The notes under the pieces: model-generated
The model's input: the letters and a program-made list of their open reading frames with translations, nothing else
Told to the model about the DNA's origin: nothing
Database searches by the model: none
Origin: Burkholderia pseudomultivorans
Lineage (GTDB): Bacteria; Pseudomonadota; Gammaproteobacteria; Burkholderiales; Burkholderiaceae
Direction of reading: 5' to 3'
NCBI RefSeq assembly: GCF_902499075.1
Contig: NZ_CABVPP010000010.1
Coordinates: 62,001-126,000 of the forward strand
DNA: 64,000 nt
Translations under genes and position numbers: made by a program
Shown: positions 28,020-38,022 of the stretch, piece by piece
How the letters are laid out: every line of letters begins with the position of its first letter
Numbering within the stretch: position 1 is the first letter of the stretch

Positions 28020-29423
28020 ATGGGAGCCGATCAGCGGCATGTGATCTATTACTCGCGCGAACCGAACGACGCGTTGCGCGGCCATTTCGACGATTGCGGC
28101 TGGAGCGTCGATCTCGCAGAGACGGTGCGCGATGTGCGGCGGGCTGTGCAGCAGGGCGTTGCGACCGCCGGACTTCTCGATTTTTCACCGGGCTTCAGGC
28201 CTTCCGATCTGCGCGAACTGGAAGCCTGTCTGAGCATCCAGCATATCGGCTGGATCGCCGCGACGCAGCGCGGCCAGTTGCAGGATGCAACGCTGCGCCA
28301 CCTGATTCGCGACTACTGCTTCGATTACGTGACGATGCCGTACGAGACTTCGCGCATCGTCGAGACCGTCGGCCATGCGCACGGGATGGTCGCGCTGACC
28401 GAGCAGGTCGCGCCGCCGGCGGGCACCGCTGCCGGGCGCGGCGAAGGCGAGATGGTCGGCACCTGCGAGGCGATGCTCGCGCTGTTCAGAACGATCCGCC
28501 GTGTTGCGACGACCGATGCGCCGGTCTTCATTTCCGGCGAGTCGGGCACGGGCAAGGAGCTGACGGCCGTCGCGATTCACGAGCGTTCGTCGCGCGCGCA
28601 GGCGCCGTTCGTCGCGATCAACTGCGGTGCGATTCCGCCGACGCTGCTGCAGGCCGAACTGTTCGGCTACGAGCGCGGCGCATTCACCGGCGCGAACCAG
28701 CGCAAGGTCGGGCGCGTCGAGGCTGCCAACGGCGGCACGCTGTTTCTCGACGAAATCGGCGACCTGCCGCTCGAGAGCCAGGCGAGCCTGTTGCGTTTCC
28801 TGCGGGAAGGCAAGATCGAGCGGCTCGGCGCGCATGTGTCGGTGCCGGTCGACGTGCGTGTGATCTGCGCGACGCACGTGGACATGGAAAGCGCGCTGCG
28901 CGAAGGGCGCTTCCGCGAGGACCTGTTTCACCGGCTGTGCGTGCTGAAGATCGAGGAGCCGCCGCTGCGCGCGCGCGGCAAGGACATCGAGGTGCTCGCG
29001 CGCCACATGCTCGAGCGCTTCAAGGGCGATGCGCATCGCCGGCTGCGCGGCTTTTCGCCGGATGCGGTCGCGGCACTGTACGGCTACTCGTGGCCGGGCA
29101 ACGTGCGCGAGCTGATCAATCGCGTGCGGCGCGCGATCGTGATGTCGGAGGGCCGGATGATCACCGCGGCGGATCTCGAACTGAACGACTACGCGACGCT
29201 CGCGCCCGTGTCGCTCGTCGAGGCGCGCGAGGCGGCCGAGCGACAGGCGATCGAGCAGGCATTGCTGCGTCATCGCGGCCGCTTTGCCGACGCGGCGCGC
29301 GAACTCGGCGTGTCGCGCGTCACGCTGTACCGGCTGATGTGCACGCACGGCATGCGCGATCGCGGCGACACGCTCGCAGGGTTTTCGCCGCCGTTGCCGG
29401 AGCATCCTCGCCACGCTTGCTAA
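28020..29423 (+). CDS. Sigma-54-dependent transcriptional activator, VpsR-like
   Basis: 467 residues. Residues 1-125 form a VpsR-type receiver-like N-terminal domain ([22 protein letters not shown]). The AAA+ core has Walker A GESGTGKE (173-180), the sigma-54 contact loop GAFTGA (220-225), Walker [13 protein letters not shown] and the arginine-containing [13 protein letters not shown] Fis-type helix-turn-helix closes the protein ([20 protein letters not shown]). Members of this group bind c-di-GMP and switch on exopolysaccharide and biofilm genes in Vibrio and Burkholderia. It lies between folA and thyA, which is not functionally meaningful in itself. Confidence 0.88.
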   Translation: MGADQRHVIYYSREPNDALRGHFDDCGWSVDLAETVRDVRRAVQQGVATAGLLDFSPGFRPSDLRELEACLSIQHIGWIAATQRGQLQDATLRHLIRDYCFDYVTMPYETSRIVETVGHAHGMVALTEQVAPPAGTAAGRGEGEMVGTCEAMLALFRTIRRVATTDAPVFISGESGTGKELTAVAIHERSSRAQAPFVAINCGAIPPTLLQAELFGYERGAFTGANQRKVGRVEAANGGTLFLDEIGDLPLESQASLLRFLREGKIERLGAHVSVPVDVRVICATHVDMESALREGRFREDLFHRLCVLKIEEPPLRARGKDIEVLARHMLERFKGDAHRRLRGFSPDAVAALYGYSWPGNVRELINRVRRAIVMSEGRMITAADLELNDYATLAPVSLVEAREAAERQAIEQALLRHRGRFADAARELGVSRVTLYRLMCTHGMRDRGDTLAGFSPPLPEHPRHAC

Positions 29424-29464
29424 AATTGGCGGGTACGGCCGCCCTCGCGGCCGAAGGAACCCGC

Positions 29465-30436
29465 ATGAAACAGTACCTCGATCTCGTTCGCACCATCCTC
29501 GACACCGGCACCTGGCAGGAGAACCGCACCGGGATCCGCACCATCAGCATGCCGGGCGCGATGCTGCGCTTCGACCTGCAGCAAGGCTTTCCGGCCGTGA
29601 CGACGAAGAAGCTCGCGTTCAAGTCCGCGATCGGCGAACTGGTCGGTTTCCTGCGCGCGTCGCGCAGCGCCGCCGATTTCCGCGCGCTCGGCTGCAAGGT
29701 GTGGGACGCGAACGCGAACGAGAACGCGCAGTGGCTCGCGAATCCGTATCGGCAGGGCGTCGACGATCTCGGCGACGTGTACGGCGTGCAATGGCGCCAG
29801 TGGCCGGGCTACAAGGTGCTCGACGCGGGCGCGGACGCGCAGATCGCCGATGCGACGCGTCGCGGCTTTCGCATCGTCACGCGCTTCGACGAGGACGGCG
29901 CGCCGAAGGTGCTGCTGTACAAGGCGATCGACCAGCTTCGCCAGTGCCTCGACACGATCATCGAGAATCCGTCCGACCGGCGCATCCTGTTTCATGCGTG
30001 GAATCCGGCCGTGCTCGACCAGATCGCGCTGCCGGCCTGCCATCTGCTGTATCAATTCCTGCCGAACGCCGCGAAACGCGAGATCTCGCTGTGCCTGTAC
30101 ATCCGTAGCAACGACGTCGGGCTCGGCACGCCGTTCAACCTGACCGAAGGCGCCGCGCTGCTGTCGCTCGTCGGTCGGCTGACGGGCTATACGCCGCGCT
30201 GGTTCACGTATTTCATCGGCGACGCGCATATCTACGAGAACCAGCTCGACATGCTGCAGCAGCAGCTCACGCGCGAGCCGTACGAAAGCCCGCGGCTCGA
30301 GATCGCCGAGCGCGTGCCCGATTATGCGAAGACGGGCGTCTATGCGCCCGAATGGCTCGAGCTGATCGAGCCGTCGGATTTCTCGCTGGTCGGCTACCGG
30401 CACCATGAGCCGCTGACCGCGCCGATGGCGGTCTGA
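29465..30436 (+). CDS. thyA: Thymidylate synthase
   Basis: 323 residues. Makes dTMP from dUMP with methylene-tetrahydrofolate. The catalytic nucleophile is C192 in [10 protein letters not shown]; dUMP-binding motifs are [13 protein letters not shown] and [10 protein letters not shown]. It is longer than E. coli ThyA (264) through an insert around residues 90-150, as in other Burkholderia and Lactobacillus enzymes. ATG 29465 follows GAAGGAA, 41 bases after the regulator gene. A terminator follows. Confidence 0.97.
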   Translation: MKQYLDLVRTILDTGTWQENRTGIRTISMPGAMLRFDLQQGFPAVTTKKLAFKSAIGELVGFLRASRSAADFRALGCKVWDANANENAQWLANPYRQGVDDLGDVYGVQWRQWPGYKVLDAGADAQIADATRRGFRIVTRFDEDGAPKVLLYKAIDQLRQCLDTIIENPSDRRILFHAWNPAVLDQIALPACHLLYQFLPNAAKREISLCLYIRSNDVGLGTPFNLTEGAALLSLVGRLTGYTPRWFTYFIGDAHIYENQLDMLQQQLTREPYESPRLEIAERVPDYAKTGVYAPEWLELIEPSDFSLVGYRHHEPLTAPMAV

Positions 30437-30465
30437 GCGGCGCGCGGGCCGCGTCCCGAAGCACG

Positions 30466-30500
30466 AAGGCCCGACCGGTGCAAGCCGGTCGGGCCTTGTT
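30466..30500. terminator. Terminator after thyA
   Basis: AAGGCCCGACCGG (30466-30478) pairs perfectly with CCGGTCGGGCCTT (30485-30497), loop TGCAAG, then GTTGTTT. It lies between thyA and the converging DUF6600 gene. Confidence 0.8.
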
Positions 30501-30511
30501 GTTTCCGCCGC

Positions 30512-33025
30512 TTATTGGCGATGCCGTTCGTCGCCGTGCGGCGGCGGGTTGTTCGGATGCGGTGCCGGTTGCGGCCGAGGTTCCATGCGAGGTGCGGGCA
30601 TCGCGGGCCGTGCTTCCAGGTGCGGTGCCGGCATCGCCGGTCGCGGCTCCATGCGCGGCGCCGGCTGCGGTCGCGGCATGTCGCGCGCCGGGGACGGCGC
30701 GCGCAACTCGTTTCCGCGCGGCGGTGCAACGTCGCGATGCGGCGCGGGCTGCGCGAATTCGGGGCGCGGTCGCGCGGCCGGGGCGGACCGCTCGGGCCGC
30801 GGCTGGGTCGGCGTCTGGAAATCGGGGCGCGGTCGCGGCTGCGGGATCTGCGCGGTATGGTCGATCGGCGGCTGCGGCAGCGCGCGCGGCGCTTGCTGCC
30901 GGACGCCGGGCTCGGCGCCCGGTCCCGCCGGCATGCCGTCCGGATGCGCTGCCGGCGCCGCGCCGCGCACCGGCGGCAGTGCGTTCTGGCCGGCGCTGTG
31001 GAGCGCGGTCGGCGGCGTCGGGCGCTGGCGTTCCATCGGCGTATGAGGTTGCATCCACGCGGGCGACGGCGCTTGCGCGGCGTGCGCGCTGCCGATGCCG
31101 GACGGGCCGTTGGATGCGATCGGCGGGTGCGGGACGCTGTTGCCGGGCGCGAACGCCGCATGCGGCGTCGGGTTGCCCGGTGCCTGCGGTGCGCCGCCGT
31201 TCGCGAAGCGCGGCGCGTTCGGGCTTGCGCCGTTCATCGGTCGTGCACCGTTCGGCATGACCGGCGCGCGTGCGTCCTGCATCGGCGCGCCCGGGCGCCC
31301 GGCCTGCGCCGGTTGCCCTTCGCGTGGCGCATGCGCGGGCTGCACGACCGGGCCGTGCGGATTCACGAGCTGCACGTTGCGCATCGCCCACGCGCCGCCC
31401 TGCGGGTTGCCCGGCACGCGCACCGGACGCGCGGCGTAGTCGGCCGGCACGCTCGTCTTCACGACGGGCACGCCGGCGCCCGGCACGCGCCCGCCTTGCC
31501 GGACGAGATGCGCAGCGGCCTGGTCGCGGTAGGCGGCCGGCACGGCCGGATTGCGCGTCGCGATGAACGGGTGCTGCGCGATCGCCGCAGGCGGCCGGTA
31601 GCTCGCCGTGCGCAGCCCGCCGGTAAAGCTCTGGCGCACCGGCGCAATGCCGGGCGTGCCCGGCATCACGTGCGCGTTGCGCCATTGCCGCGGATCGACG
31701 TGCTGCGAGAAGTGCGCGACGGGCTGGCCATGCACGAACGCGGTGGCCGGCACGGCCGTGATCGCATGCGGCGCACGGAAGTTCACGTAGGTATTGTGGA
31801 TATTGGTGATGTTGGTCACGTTCACGGTCTTGTTCACCGTCACGTTGTTCACCACGATGTTCCGGTTCACGCGATCGTAGTAATGCGGGCTCCAGCCGCC
31901 CCAGCCCGGATGCCACGGTTCGCCGGGACCGAGCGCGAACCACGCGCAGCCGGCCGCGGCCACGCCGCCGACGGTCAGCGCGACGCTCCAGTCGGGACCG
32001 CCGCCACCGCCGACGAACGCGACGAGCGCCGGCGCGTAGACCGGCGGCTCGCTGACGGCCATCGGGCCCGGCACCCACGCCCAGCTATCGTCCACGTACG
32101 CCCAGCGACCGTAGTGATACGGCGCGAAGCCCCACGGCGCATCGTCGACCCAGGTCCAGCCCCACGGCGCCTGCCAGATCCAGTGACCGTCGTGATAGGG
32201 CGCCCAGTCGGCCGGCGTGTCGTTCGGCACCCAGACCTCGCCGTAGTTCGGTGTTTCGCGCCACGTGCCGTTCGCGTCGAGGTCCTGGTAGCCGGGAATG
32301 TCGCGCGACACGTAGCGGGCCGATACCGAGCGGTCCTCGGCCGCGTCGCGGCTCCCGGCCCATCGGTCGAGCGCGTCGGGGGCAGGGGCGGGCGCCTGCT
32401 GCGCGACCTGCAGGTCGGTGCCGGTGAACACGACCTGCTGGCCCGGCGACAGCGGGTACTGTCCGTTGTTGCCGTAGACGGTCGCGCTGCCGCTGCGCAC
32501 GGTGACGGTCGTGCTCGCGCCGTTCGGCGCGACGTCGACGCGATAGTCGCCGGGCCCGGCGATGCCGAGCGCGAGATTCGGCGTGTCGATTTCGTACGAG
32601 CTGCCCGACGGCAGCGCGCGCACATGGGTCGATACGGTGCCGAGCCCGACCTTCAGCTGCGTGGTCGAGTCGTCGAGATTCAACACCGACAGGCTCGTCG
32701 ATTCGCCGAGCCGCACCGCGGTTGAGCCGATGTGCAGTTCCGAGCGCGCGCCGGCATCGTTCCACAGCTGATCGCCGGTCGTCAGCGGCCGGTTGACGGC
32801 CGCATACGACCACATGTCGGTGCCGGCCGGCTCGGTCGTCACCGCGCCCGACAGGTAGTTCAGGCGCGCGACGCGGCCGGGCGGGTCGCCGCCGGGCTGC
32901 TGCGCGGCCGCTGCGTAGGGCGCGGCATTCGTCGATTGGGCAAAGGCGGGCGGGAGGGCGGCGAGGGCCGCGACAGCGAGCAACGTGACGCGGGTGATGC
33001 GCTTCAGCGCGAACAAGGTGGCCAT
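30512..33025 (-). CDS. Large secreted FecR/DUF6600 protein with proline-rich tail
   Basis: 837 residues. A signal peptide covers residues 1-29 (ending AFAQ). A FecR-like segment follows at about 50-210 (RVARLNYLSGAV, SELHIGSTAVRLGESTSLSVLNLDD, YRVDVAPNGASTTVTVRSGSATVYG). A DUF6600 region at about 250-350 is full of tryptophan-rich repeats (GTWRETPNYGEVWVP, DGHWIWQAPWGWTWVDDAPWG). Then comes a hydrophobic Gly-rich patch, a poly-Asn/Val/Thr stretch near 400, and a 400-residue Pro/Ala/Arg-rich tail ending in near-repeats such as RPAMPAPRMEPRPQP. The function is not known; cell-surface or envelope binding is my inference. Confidence 0.8.
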   Translation of the reverse strand: MATLFALKRITRVTLLAVAALAALPPAFAQSTNAAPYAAAAQQPGGDPPGRVARLNYLSGAVTTEPAGTDMWSYAAVNRPLTTGDQLWNDAGARSELHIGSTAVRLGESTSLSVLNLDDSTTQLKVGLGTVSTHVRALPSGSSYEIDTPNLALGIAGPGDYRVDVAPNGASTTVTVRSGSATVYGNNGQYPLSPGQQVVFTGTDLQVAQQAPAPAPDALDRWAGSRDAAEDRSVSARYVSRDIPGYQDLDANGTWRETPNYGEVWVPNDTPADWAPYHDGHWIWQAPWGWTWVDDAPWGFAPYHYGRWAYVDDSWAWVPGPMAVSEPPVYAPALVAFVGGGGGPDWSVALTVGGVAAAGCAWFALGPGEPWHPGWGGWSPHYYDRVNRNIVVNNVTVNKTVNVTNITNIHNTYVNFRAPHAITAVPATAFVHGQPVAHFSQHVDPRQWRNAHVMPGTPGIAPVRQSFTGGLRTASYRPPAAIAQHPFIATRNPAVPAAYRDQAAAHLVRQGGRVPGAGVPVVKTSVPADYAARPVRVPGNPQGGAWAMRNVQLVNPHGPVVQPAHAPREGQPAQAGRPGAPMQDARAPVMPNGARPMNGASPNAPRFANGGAPQAPGNPTPHAAFAPGNSVPHPPIASNGPSGIGSAHAAQAPSPAWMQPHTPMERQRPTPPTALHSAGQNALPPVRGAAPAAHPDGMPAGPGAEPGVRQQAPRALPQPPIDHTAQIPQPRPRPDFQTPTQPRPERSAPAARPRPEFAQPAPHRDVAPPRGNELRAPSPARDMPRPQPAPRMEPRPAMPAPHLEARPAMPAPRMEPRPQPAPHPNNPPPHGDERHRQ

Positions 33026-33187
33026 GGTGAACGTCTTCGTCGTGATCGCGGCGCGTCGATTCGTGCCGTTGAATTCACAATATCCGCTCGGCCTGTTTCA
33101 GTGCGCGGTGTTTTGTAAGTCGAATGGCACGCGATGTAACAAAACCTGTCCGGCGCGCGCCGTTGTCGTATTGGCGCAATGCCGGCG

Positions 33188-33895
33188 TCAAGCGGCCGTA
33201 AGCCACGCGTCGAAAGCCTGCTGTCCGGGCACCGTCACGCGCAGCACGCGCGGCCGAGCGGTGCGCTCGATCCAGCCGTGTTCGCAGAAGCTGTCGAGCA
33301 GCGCTGCGCCGAGTGCGCCGCCGAGATGCGCGCGGCGTTCGCTCCAGTCGAGGCAGCCGCACGCGAAGCGGCGCCGGCGCGTACGCTGCTGCGCGACGTC
33401 GATGCCCCAGCGCGCGAGCGCCTGCGTGCCGAGCTCGGTGGTCTCGATCGCGTCGCCGTCGGCCTGCAGCCAGCCGCGCGCGGTAAGCCCGTCGAAGATG
33501 CGTACCGCCAGTTCGCCGGCCATGTGGTCGTAGCAGGTGCGCGCGTAGCGCAGCTCGGCCGGCACCGTGCGCGACGGCGGCGGCACCGGGCGGTGCGGCG
33601 CGGCCGCGCGCGCGACGTTCGCAAGCGCTTCGAGCGACGCCGCGATGTCGGCCGACGCGATCCGATAATAGCGGTGCCGGCCGCGCACTTCGAGCGCGAG
33701 CAGGCCGCCTTCGGTCAGGCGCGCGAGATGCGCGCTCGCCGCGGACGGCGACAGCCCGGCAATCATCGTCAGCTCGCCGGCCGGCCGTGCGCTGCCGTCC
33801 ATCAGCGCCCATAGCATCGCGGCGCGCCCCGGGTCGGCGATCAGCGCACCGATGCGGCTCAGGCCGGGAAAGTGGTGGTCGTCTTGGTCGGTCAT
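33188..33895 (-). CDS. ArsR-family winged-helix transcriptional regulator
   Basis: 235 residues from ATG 33895 (the open frame continues upstream to 34105 with low-complexity sequence). The helix-turn-helix lies in residues 10-95: LIADPGRAAMLWALMDG, AGELTMIAGLSPSAASAHLARLTEGGLLALE and RHRYYRIASADIA. The C-terminal half (about 110-235) is a larger accessory domain with RTRRRRFACGCLDWSERRAHLGGALG, seen in ArsR regulators of this extended type. CGC may bind metal. Its target is unknown; no transporter is adjacent. Confidence 0.85.
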   Translation of the reverse strand: MTDQDDHHFPGLSRIGALIADPGRAAMLWALMDGSARPAGELTMIAGLSPSAASAHLARLTEGGLLALEVRGRHRYYRIASADIAASLEALANVARAAAPHRPVPPPSRTVPAELRYARTCYDHMAGELAVRIFDGLTARGWLQADGDAIETTELGTQALARWGIDVAQQRTRRRRFACGCLDWSERRAHLGGALGAALLDSFCEHGWIERTARPRVLRVTVPGQQAFDAWLTAA

Positions 33896-34107
33896 CGTCG
33901 TGCCTCGTCGGATCGGCGGCCGCGCAACGCGCAGCGGATGATCAGCAGTGTAGGCGCTGTCCGCATTCGATGTTTCGGGTTCGGCTGAAATGTCGGATGC
34001 AGGCGTCGGCGCGAGCCGCGCATGCGGCGCGCGGGGCGCATTGCACGGCGCGCGTAGAATGGGCGGACGCGGCGGCAAGGGGCCGCCGCACGCGACACGA
34101 TGCAATC

Positions 34108-34248
34108 ATGAAGACGCTTTTCTGCCTGTTGGCGGCCGCGCTCGTTTGCGCGGCCTGTGCGCAGGGCGGCACGGGTGCCGCCGGCGAGCGGGGCGGCAGC
34201 CTCGAGATGTACGGCACGATCGACCAGGGCATCACGGTGCGGCGCTGA
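34108..34248 (+). CDS. Very small lipoprotein or exported peptide
   Basis: 46 residues. ATG 34108 opens MKTLFCLLAAALVCAACAQGG, a hydrophobic signal with a weak lipobox (CAAC). After it come 25 residues ending SLEMYGTIDQGITVRR, which resembles the first beta-strand of Burkholderia porins (YG-x-D-x-GIT). It has no clear Shine-Dalgarno. It could be a conserved small protein or a remnant of a porin-like gene. Confidence is moderate because the length is short. Confidence 0.5.
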   Translation: MKTLFCLLAAALVCAACAQGGTGAAGERGGSLEMYGTIDQGITVRR

Positions 34249-34356
34249 TCCCTGCGTGACGGGCCGGGCCGCCGCGCGGGGCCGGCCGCGACGCGTTGCC
34301 GCAGTGCAACGTATAATGCGCCGATTACAGCGCCCATGCCGCCTGGAGCCAACAAG

Positions 34357-34869
34357 ATGTCCCAACCGTCCCCCGTGCCGGCCGCCCTCGACCGCACCGA
34401 AACCGTATTCCGCTTCCTTGCCGAGCCGTCTTCCGTGAACTTCGGCGGCAAGGTGCATGGCGGCGCGCTGATGAAATGGATCGACGAGGTCGCATACGCG
34501 TGCGCGGCGGTCTGGTCGAGCCGCTATTGCGTGACGGTGAGCGTCGGCAACATCCGTTTCCAGCGGCCGATCCTGGTCGGCAACCTGGTCGAGCTGAAGG
34601 CGCGCGTCGTCGCGACCGGGCGCACCAGCATGCACATCCACGTGTCGGTGCACGCCGGCGATCCGAAGGGCGGCGTGTTGCGCCAGACGACCGACTGCCT
34701 CGTCGTGTTCGTCGCGGTCGACGAGAACGGCAACCCGCTGCCGGTCCCGACGTTCGTGCCCGAGACCGACGAGGAGAAGCGTCTGGCGAAGTATGCGATG
34801 GACGTGCGCGCGGCGCTCGACAAGATCGTCGAGATGAAGCCGGAAGAGGTCGCGAAGGGCGAGATCTGA
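34357..34869 (+). CDS. Acyl-CoA thioesterase, hotdog fold (YciA type)
   Basis: 170 residues from ATG 34357, with GGAG 9 bases upstream (an earlier ATG at 34336 lacks one). Hotdog-fold thioesterase: NFGGKVHGGALMKWIDEVAY supplies the catalytic Asp region, and SVGNIRFQRPILVGNLVELKARVV and SMHIHVSVHAGD follow the YciA/BACH pattern. It hydrolyses acyl-CoAs. It converges with fumC. Confidence 0.92.
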   Translation: MSQPSPVPAALDRTETVFRFLAEPSSVNFGGKVHGGALMKWIDEVAYACAAVWSSRYCVTVSVGNIRFQRPILVGNLVELKARVVATGRTSMHIHVSVHAGDPKGGVLRQTTDCLVVFVAVDENGNPLPVPTFVPETDEEKRLAKYAMDVRAALDKIVEMKPEEVAKGEI

Positions 34870-34874
34870 CGGTT

Positions 34875-34898
34875 CGGGGGCGGCGTCGCCCCCGTTTG
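34875..34898. terminator. Terminator between the thioesterase gene and fumC
   Basis: CGGGGGCG (34875-34882), loop GCGT, CGCCCCCG (34887-34894), then TTTG. A strong stem with a short T tract; it may act in both directions. Confidence 0.55.
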
Positions 34899-34960
34899 CC
34901 GTGCATGGATCGCGCGCCGGACGTCGCCGCCGACGCGCGCAACGGGTAAGGGCGCCCGGC

Positions 34961-36355
34961 TCAGCGCGTGCCGATCATCTGCTCGGGACGCACCCACGCA
35001 TCGAATTCCGCTTCGGTCAGATAGCCGAGCGCGAGCGCGGCCGCCTTCAGCGTCGTGCCTTCCTTGTGCGCCTTCTTCGCGATCTGCGCGGCCTTGTCGT
35101 AGCCGATATGCGGGTTGAGCGCCGTCACCAGCATCAGCGATTCGTTCAGCAGCAGGTCGATACGTGCGCGGTTCGGCTCGATGCCCACCGCGCAATGATC
35201 GTTGAAGCTCTGCGCGCCGTCGGCGAGCAGCCGCACCGACTGCAGCACGTTGTGCACGATCATCGGCCGGAACACGTTCAGCTCGAAATTGCCGCTCGCG
35301 CCGCCGACGTTCACCGCGACGTCGTTGCCGAACACCTGGCAGCACAGCATCGTCACGGCTTCCGACTGCGTCGGATTCACCTTGCCCGGCATGATCGAGC
35401 TGCCCGGCTCGTTCTCCGGAATCGACAGCTCGCCGAGCCCGCAGCGCGGCCCGCTCGCGAGCCAGCGCACGTCGTTCGCGATCTTCATCAGGCTTGCCGC
35501 GACGGTCTTCAGCGCGCCATGCGCAAACACCAGCGCGTCGGCGGCCGCCATCACCTCGAACTTGTTCGGCGCGGTCGCGAACGGCAGCTTCGTCAGCCGG
35601 CCGATCTCGTCGGCGACGCGCACCGCGAATTCCGGATGCGCGTTCAGGCCGGTGCCGACCGCGGTGCCGCCGAGCGCGAGCTGGTACAGGTGCGGCAGCG
35701 CCGATTCGACGTGCCGGATGCCCTGGTCGAGCTGCGCGACGTAGCCGGAGAATTCCTGGCCGAGCGTGAGCGGCGTCGCGTCCTGCAGGTGCGTGCGGCC
35801 GATCTTCACGATATCGGCGAAGGCCTTCGATTTCGCGTCGAGCGTCGCGCGCAGCGTGTGCAGCGCGGGCAGCAGATGGTTGACGATCGCGTACGCGGCC
35901 GCGACGTGCATCGCAGTCGGGAACACGTCGTTCGACGACTGGCCGCGGTTCACGTCGTCGTTCGGATGGACCTTGCGCGCCTCGCCGCGCTCGCCGCCCA
36001 TCAGTTCGCTCGCGCGGTTTGCGATCACCTCGTTGAGGTTCATGTTGGTCTGCGTGCCGGAGCCCGTCTGCCAGACGGCGAGCGGGAATTCGCGCGGATG
36101 CTTGCCGGCGATGATTTCGTCGGCCGCGGCGATGATCGCCTGCGCCTTGTCGTCGGCCAGCACGCCGAGCGACTGGTTCACGGCGGCCGCCGCGCGCTTG
36201 ACGATCGCGAGCGCGTGGATCAGCTCGGGCGACTGCTTCTCGGTCGAGATCCGGAAATTCTGCAGCGAGCGCTCGGTCTGCGCGCCCCAGAGCCGGTCGG
36301 CCGGCACGGCGATCTCGCCGAACGTGTCGCGTTCCATCCGAACTGCTTCGTTCAT
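34961..36355 (-). CDS. fumC: Fumarate hydratase, class II
   Basis: 464 residues, standard for the oxygen-stable FumC. Interconverts fumarate and malate in the TCA cycle. The family signature [13 protein letters not shown] is present, along with [34 protein letters not shown] and [12 protein letters not shown] 36355 is chosen for its ideal AGGAGG Shine-Dalgarno and because homologues begin near there; the frame extends upstream without meaning. The nearest same-strand gene upstream is the MATE pump, 141 bases away. Confidence 0.97.
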   Translation of the reverse strand: MNEAVRMERDTFGEIAVPADRLWGAQTERSLQNFRISTEKQSPELIHALAIVKRAAAAVNQSLGVLADDKAQAIIAAADEIIAGKHPREFPLAVWQTGSGTQTNMNLNEVIANRASELMGGERGEARKVHPNDDVNRGQSSNDVFPTAMHVAAAYAIVNHLLPALHTLRATLDAKSKAFADIVKIGRTHLQDATPLTLGQEFSGYVAQLDQGIRHVESALPHLYQLALGGTAVGTGLNAHPEFAVRVADEIGRLTKLPFATAPNKFEVMAAADALVFAHGALKTVAASLMKIANDVRWLASGPRCGLGELSIPENEPGSSIMPGKVNPTQSEAVTMLCCQVFGNDVAVNVGGASGNFELNVFRPMIVHNVLQSVRLLADGAQSFNDHCAVGIEPNRARIDLLLNESLMLVTALNPHIGYDKAAQIAKKAHKEGTTLKAAALALGYLTEAEFDAWVRPEQMIGTR

Positions 36356-36496
36356 GATGCACTCCTCCTGGAAAGGGGAAAGGCCGCGCGGTGCGCGGCG
36401 TCGGGCGTATCGTGGGGCGGTCGCGCCGCACGCGCGGCGTCTTCGGGCTTCAACCGACAAGCATAGCGCCGGTCGCGATTTCGCGTCGTGTCGGGC

Positions 36497-37885
36497 TCAG
36501 CGCGCTGCTGCGGCGAGCGACGCGCTCTTCAGATGAAAGCGCCACGCGAGCAGCACGGCGACGCTCGCGAGGCCGGCCGCGAGCCCCCACCACAGGCCGC
36601 GCGCGCCAAGGCCCGCGTGGAACGCAAGCCAGTAGCCGGTCGGAAAGCCGATGCCCCAGTAGCCGAAGGTCGCGGCGAGCATCGGGATGCGCGTGTCTTT
36701 CAGCCCGCGCAGCGCGCCGGACGCGACGGTCTGCATTCCGTCGACGATCTGGAACACCGCGGCGATGCCGAGCAGCGACGCGGCGAGCGACACCGTGGCC
36801 GCGTTGGCCGGATCGTCGAGATGCAGGTACAGGCCGACGATCGCATGCGGCGCGACGATCAGCACGAGGCCCGACAGCGACATGAACGCGACGCCGAGCC
36901 CGAGCGCGACGAAGCCCGCGTGGCGCGCGGCGACCGGCGCGCCCGCGCCGACCCAGTAGCCGACCCGCACATTGGCGGCCTGGCCGATCGCGAGCGGCAC
37001 CATGAACGCGACCGACGCGACGTTCAGCGCGATCTGGTGCGCAGCGAGCGAGGTCGCGCCGAGCACGCCGATGGTCAGGCCGGTGGCGAGAAACAGCGTC
37101 GATTCGACCCCGTACGTGATCGCGACCGGCCAGCCGATGCCGATCAGCTCGCTCATCACGGGCAGCTTCGGGCGCGCGGCGGTCACGAAGTGACGGAAGC
37201 GCTGCCGGCCGTGCAGCAGCCAGATCAACGCGAGCGCGGTGAGCCAGATGGTGATCGTCGTCGCGACCGCCGAACCGAGGAAGCCGAGGCGCGGCAGCCC
37301 GAACGCGCCGTGGATCAGCCCGTAGTTCAGCACGCCGTTGACGCCGACGCCGCCGATCGACACCCACAGCAGCCGGCGCGCCGCGCCGATCGCGGGCAGG
37401 AACGCCCGCATCAGGCCGACGCCGATCAGGCTGCCGAGCGCGGCGAAGCGCAGCACGCCCGTGTACTCGCCGACATGGCGGGCGAGCGTCGGCGGCTCGT
37501 GGAACATCAGCAGGATCGGTTCGGACAGCGACAGCGCGACGATCGCCGGAATCGCGAGCAGCACCGACAGCACGAAGCCGGTCCAGTAGATGTGCGGCAC
37601 GCGATGGTCGGCCTGCGCGCCGCGCGCGTGCGCGACGCTGACGCTCACCGACGACAGCACGCCCTGCAGCACCGTCACGATGACGAAGAAGAAGTTCGCG
37701 CCGAGCCCGCCCGCCGCGAGCGAATCGGGGCCGAGCGAGCCGAGCAGCACCGTGTCAGTGACGCTCATCGCCATCTGCGAGAGCTGCGCGATCGCGAGCG
37801 GCGCGGCGAGGCGAGCGGTATCGGCGGCGTGACTGGACAGGGACGGCGGCGCGGCGGCCGTCCGCGTGAGACCGGAATGCGACAT
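36497..37885 (-). CDS. MATE family multidrug efflux transporter (NorM-like)
   Basis: 462 residues with about 12 hydrophobic spans. Drug:Na+ or drug:H+ antiporter. Features include the first helix motif LAAPLAIAQLSQMAMSVTDTVLLGSLGPDSLAAGGLGAN, a central repeat (EPILLMFHE), and the matching second half (GATSLAAHQIALNVASVAFMVPLAIGQAANVRVGYWVGAG). It transports cationic dyes, fluoroquinolones and similar compounds in family members; the substrate here is unknown. It stands alone, with no regulator alongside. Confidence 0.93.
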   Translation of the reverse strand: MSHSGLTRTAAAPPSLSSHAADTARLAAPLAIAQLSQMAMSVTDTVLLGSLGPDSLAAGGLGANFFFVIVTVLQGVLSSVSVSVAHARGAQADHRVPHIYWTGFVLSVLLAIPAIVALSLSEPILLMFHEPPTLARHVGEYTGVLRFAALGSLIGVGLMRAFLPAIGAARRLLWVSIGGVGVNGVLNYGLIHGAFGLPRLGFLGSAVATTITIWLTALALIWLLHGRQRFRHFVTAARPKLPVMSELIGIGWPVAITYGVESTLFLATGLTIGVLGATSLAAHQIALNVASVAFMVPLAIGQAANVRVGYWVGAGAPVAARHAGFVALGLGVAFMSLSGLVLIVAPHAIVGLYLHLDDPANAATVSLAASLLGIAAVFQIVDGMQTVASGALRGLKDTRIPMLAATFGYWGIGFPTGYWLAFHAGLGARGLWWGLAAGLASVAVLLAWRFHLKSASLAAAAR

Positions 37886-38022
37886 GGCGTGGACGCGCGG
37901 GTGCGGGCCCGCGCTTGTGGTTCTATTTTGTGAGAAAGCAAGCTTACGGCTTTATTGACCCCCTGTCGAACCTGCGTCGATGGCCACGTCGCGCGCAGGG
38001 GGATGCGCGGCGGCGGGCGCTG

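Noticed and set aside
30512-32725. A long plus-strand open frame opposite the DUF6600 gene (736 codons)
   Set aside because: It is a shadow of the proline-rich minus-strand gene and has a low-complexity Arg/Ala composition.
34961-36460. An upstream start for fumC at 36460
   Set aside because: The extra 35 residues are Arg-rich and not family-like; ATG 36355 has an ideal AGGAGG.
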